DNA from: a virus
Virus record (IMG/VR): IMGVR_UViG_3300033149_006567
Location: 33,843-97,842 of that record
Reading direction: 5' to 3' (one strand)
Length of the DNA: 64,000 nucleotides
The notes under the pieces were generated by a model. It had not been told where the DNA came from, made no database searches, and saw only the letters and a list, made by a program, of their open reading frames with translations. The position numbers were made by a program, and so were the translations under genes. Shown here in pieces: positions 63,919 to 64,000 of the stretch (positions are counted from its first letter, which is position 1; the number at the start of each line of letters is the position of its first letter).

Positions 63919-64000
63919 ATTTCACCTTCTGCGTACATACCGGTAAACACACAAGCACCGCCATGTACCCAAGCATAACCAGACACTTGAGCGCTACCAG
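63869..64000. repeat. Direct repeat, copy B
   Basis: This is the second copy of the 63223-63354 segment. It runs to the window edge and may continue beyond it. Confidence 0.85.
63909..64000 (-). CDS. C-terminal end of a second beta-helix repeat gene (partial)
   Basis: From the right edge the minus strand reads GSAQVSGYAWVHGGACVFTG, then MYAEGEICN, and stops at TGA 63911-63909. This matches the end of the neighbouring copy (GGACVFTGMYTEGEICN) with few changes. Its stop overlaps the ATG at 63918. The remainder is outside the window. Confidence 0.75.
   Translation of the reverse strand, partial: GSAQVSGYAWVHGGACVFTGMYAEGEICN

Overview
This window looks like part of a large tailed-phage genome, probably one infecting a Gram-negative host. 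It has long co-oriented runs of genes that abut or overlap by a few bases (ATGA, TAATG), large virion/fibre genes, a T7-type primase-helicase, a DnaE-type polymerase, RecA, PhoH, a family 4 uracil-DNA glycosylase, endolysin-type enzymes and two inteins. No rRNA, tRNA, ribosomal-protein or core-metabolism genes were seen. Terminase, portal and capsid genes are not in this window, so its phage origin is inferred from gene content and layout.

Layout. (1) 1-16251, plus strand: virion surface module. It holds a partial gene, a glycine-rich fibre, a fibronectin-III protein, three large paralogous baseplate/adhesin-like proteins and two fibre genes. (2) 16347-17775: a tagged small protein and an actin/Hsp70-fold ATPase. 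(3) 17784-32637: a carbohydrate and sulfation island of about 15 kb. It carries a GT9 heptosyltransferase-like enzyme, several GT-B and GT-A glycosyltransferases (one with a full-length intein), sugar-nucleotide dehydrogenases, four sulfotransferase-like genes plus a fragment of a fifth, a polysaccharide deacetylase, a methyltransferase-like remnant and a left-handed beta-helix acyltransferase. (4) 32634-38507: a Cas4/RecB-like nuclease behind its own promoter, the primase-helicase with a mini-intein in the Walker A motif, a TauE/SafE-type permease and a sugar aminotransferase. (5) 38492-39712, minus strand: a second acyltransferase and small membrane/coiled-coil proteins. (6) A divergent promoter pair with overlapping -35 boxes at 39745-39796. 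(7) 39857-45918, plus strand: zinc-ribbon, envelope, nuclease and cell-wall genes, ending in a possible sigma-like factor. (8) 45893-64000, minus strand: replication and repair (UDG, PhoH, phosphoesterases, a DnaE split into two genes, RecA, a Whirly-family ssDNA-binding protein, an SSB-like protein), a lytic transglycosylase and, at the right edge, tandem repeat-rich beta-helix genes.

How the genes may work together. Dehydrogenases (22452-24150), an aminotransferase (37386-38507) and N-acyltransferases (31844, 38492) match the steps of a WbpA/B/E/D-type route to a diacetamido-uronic acid nucleotide sugar. Glycosyltransferases and sulfotransferases next to them could attach and sulfate such sugars, and the TauE/SafE permease may move a sulfur oxyanion. 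The target (virion glycans or host surface polysaccharide) cannot be read from the sequence.

The strongest observations are: the intein in a glycosyltransferase; the Whirly-domain protein; DnaE split at the PHP/polymerase boundary with five genes between the halves; the sulfotransferase plus sugar-biosynthesis island; and the 17-bp duplication that frameshifts the beta-helix gene at the right edge. All family assignments come from reading motifs by eye; no database search was run.
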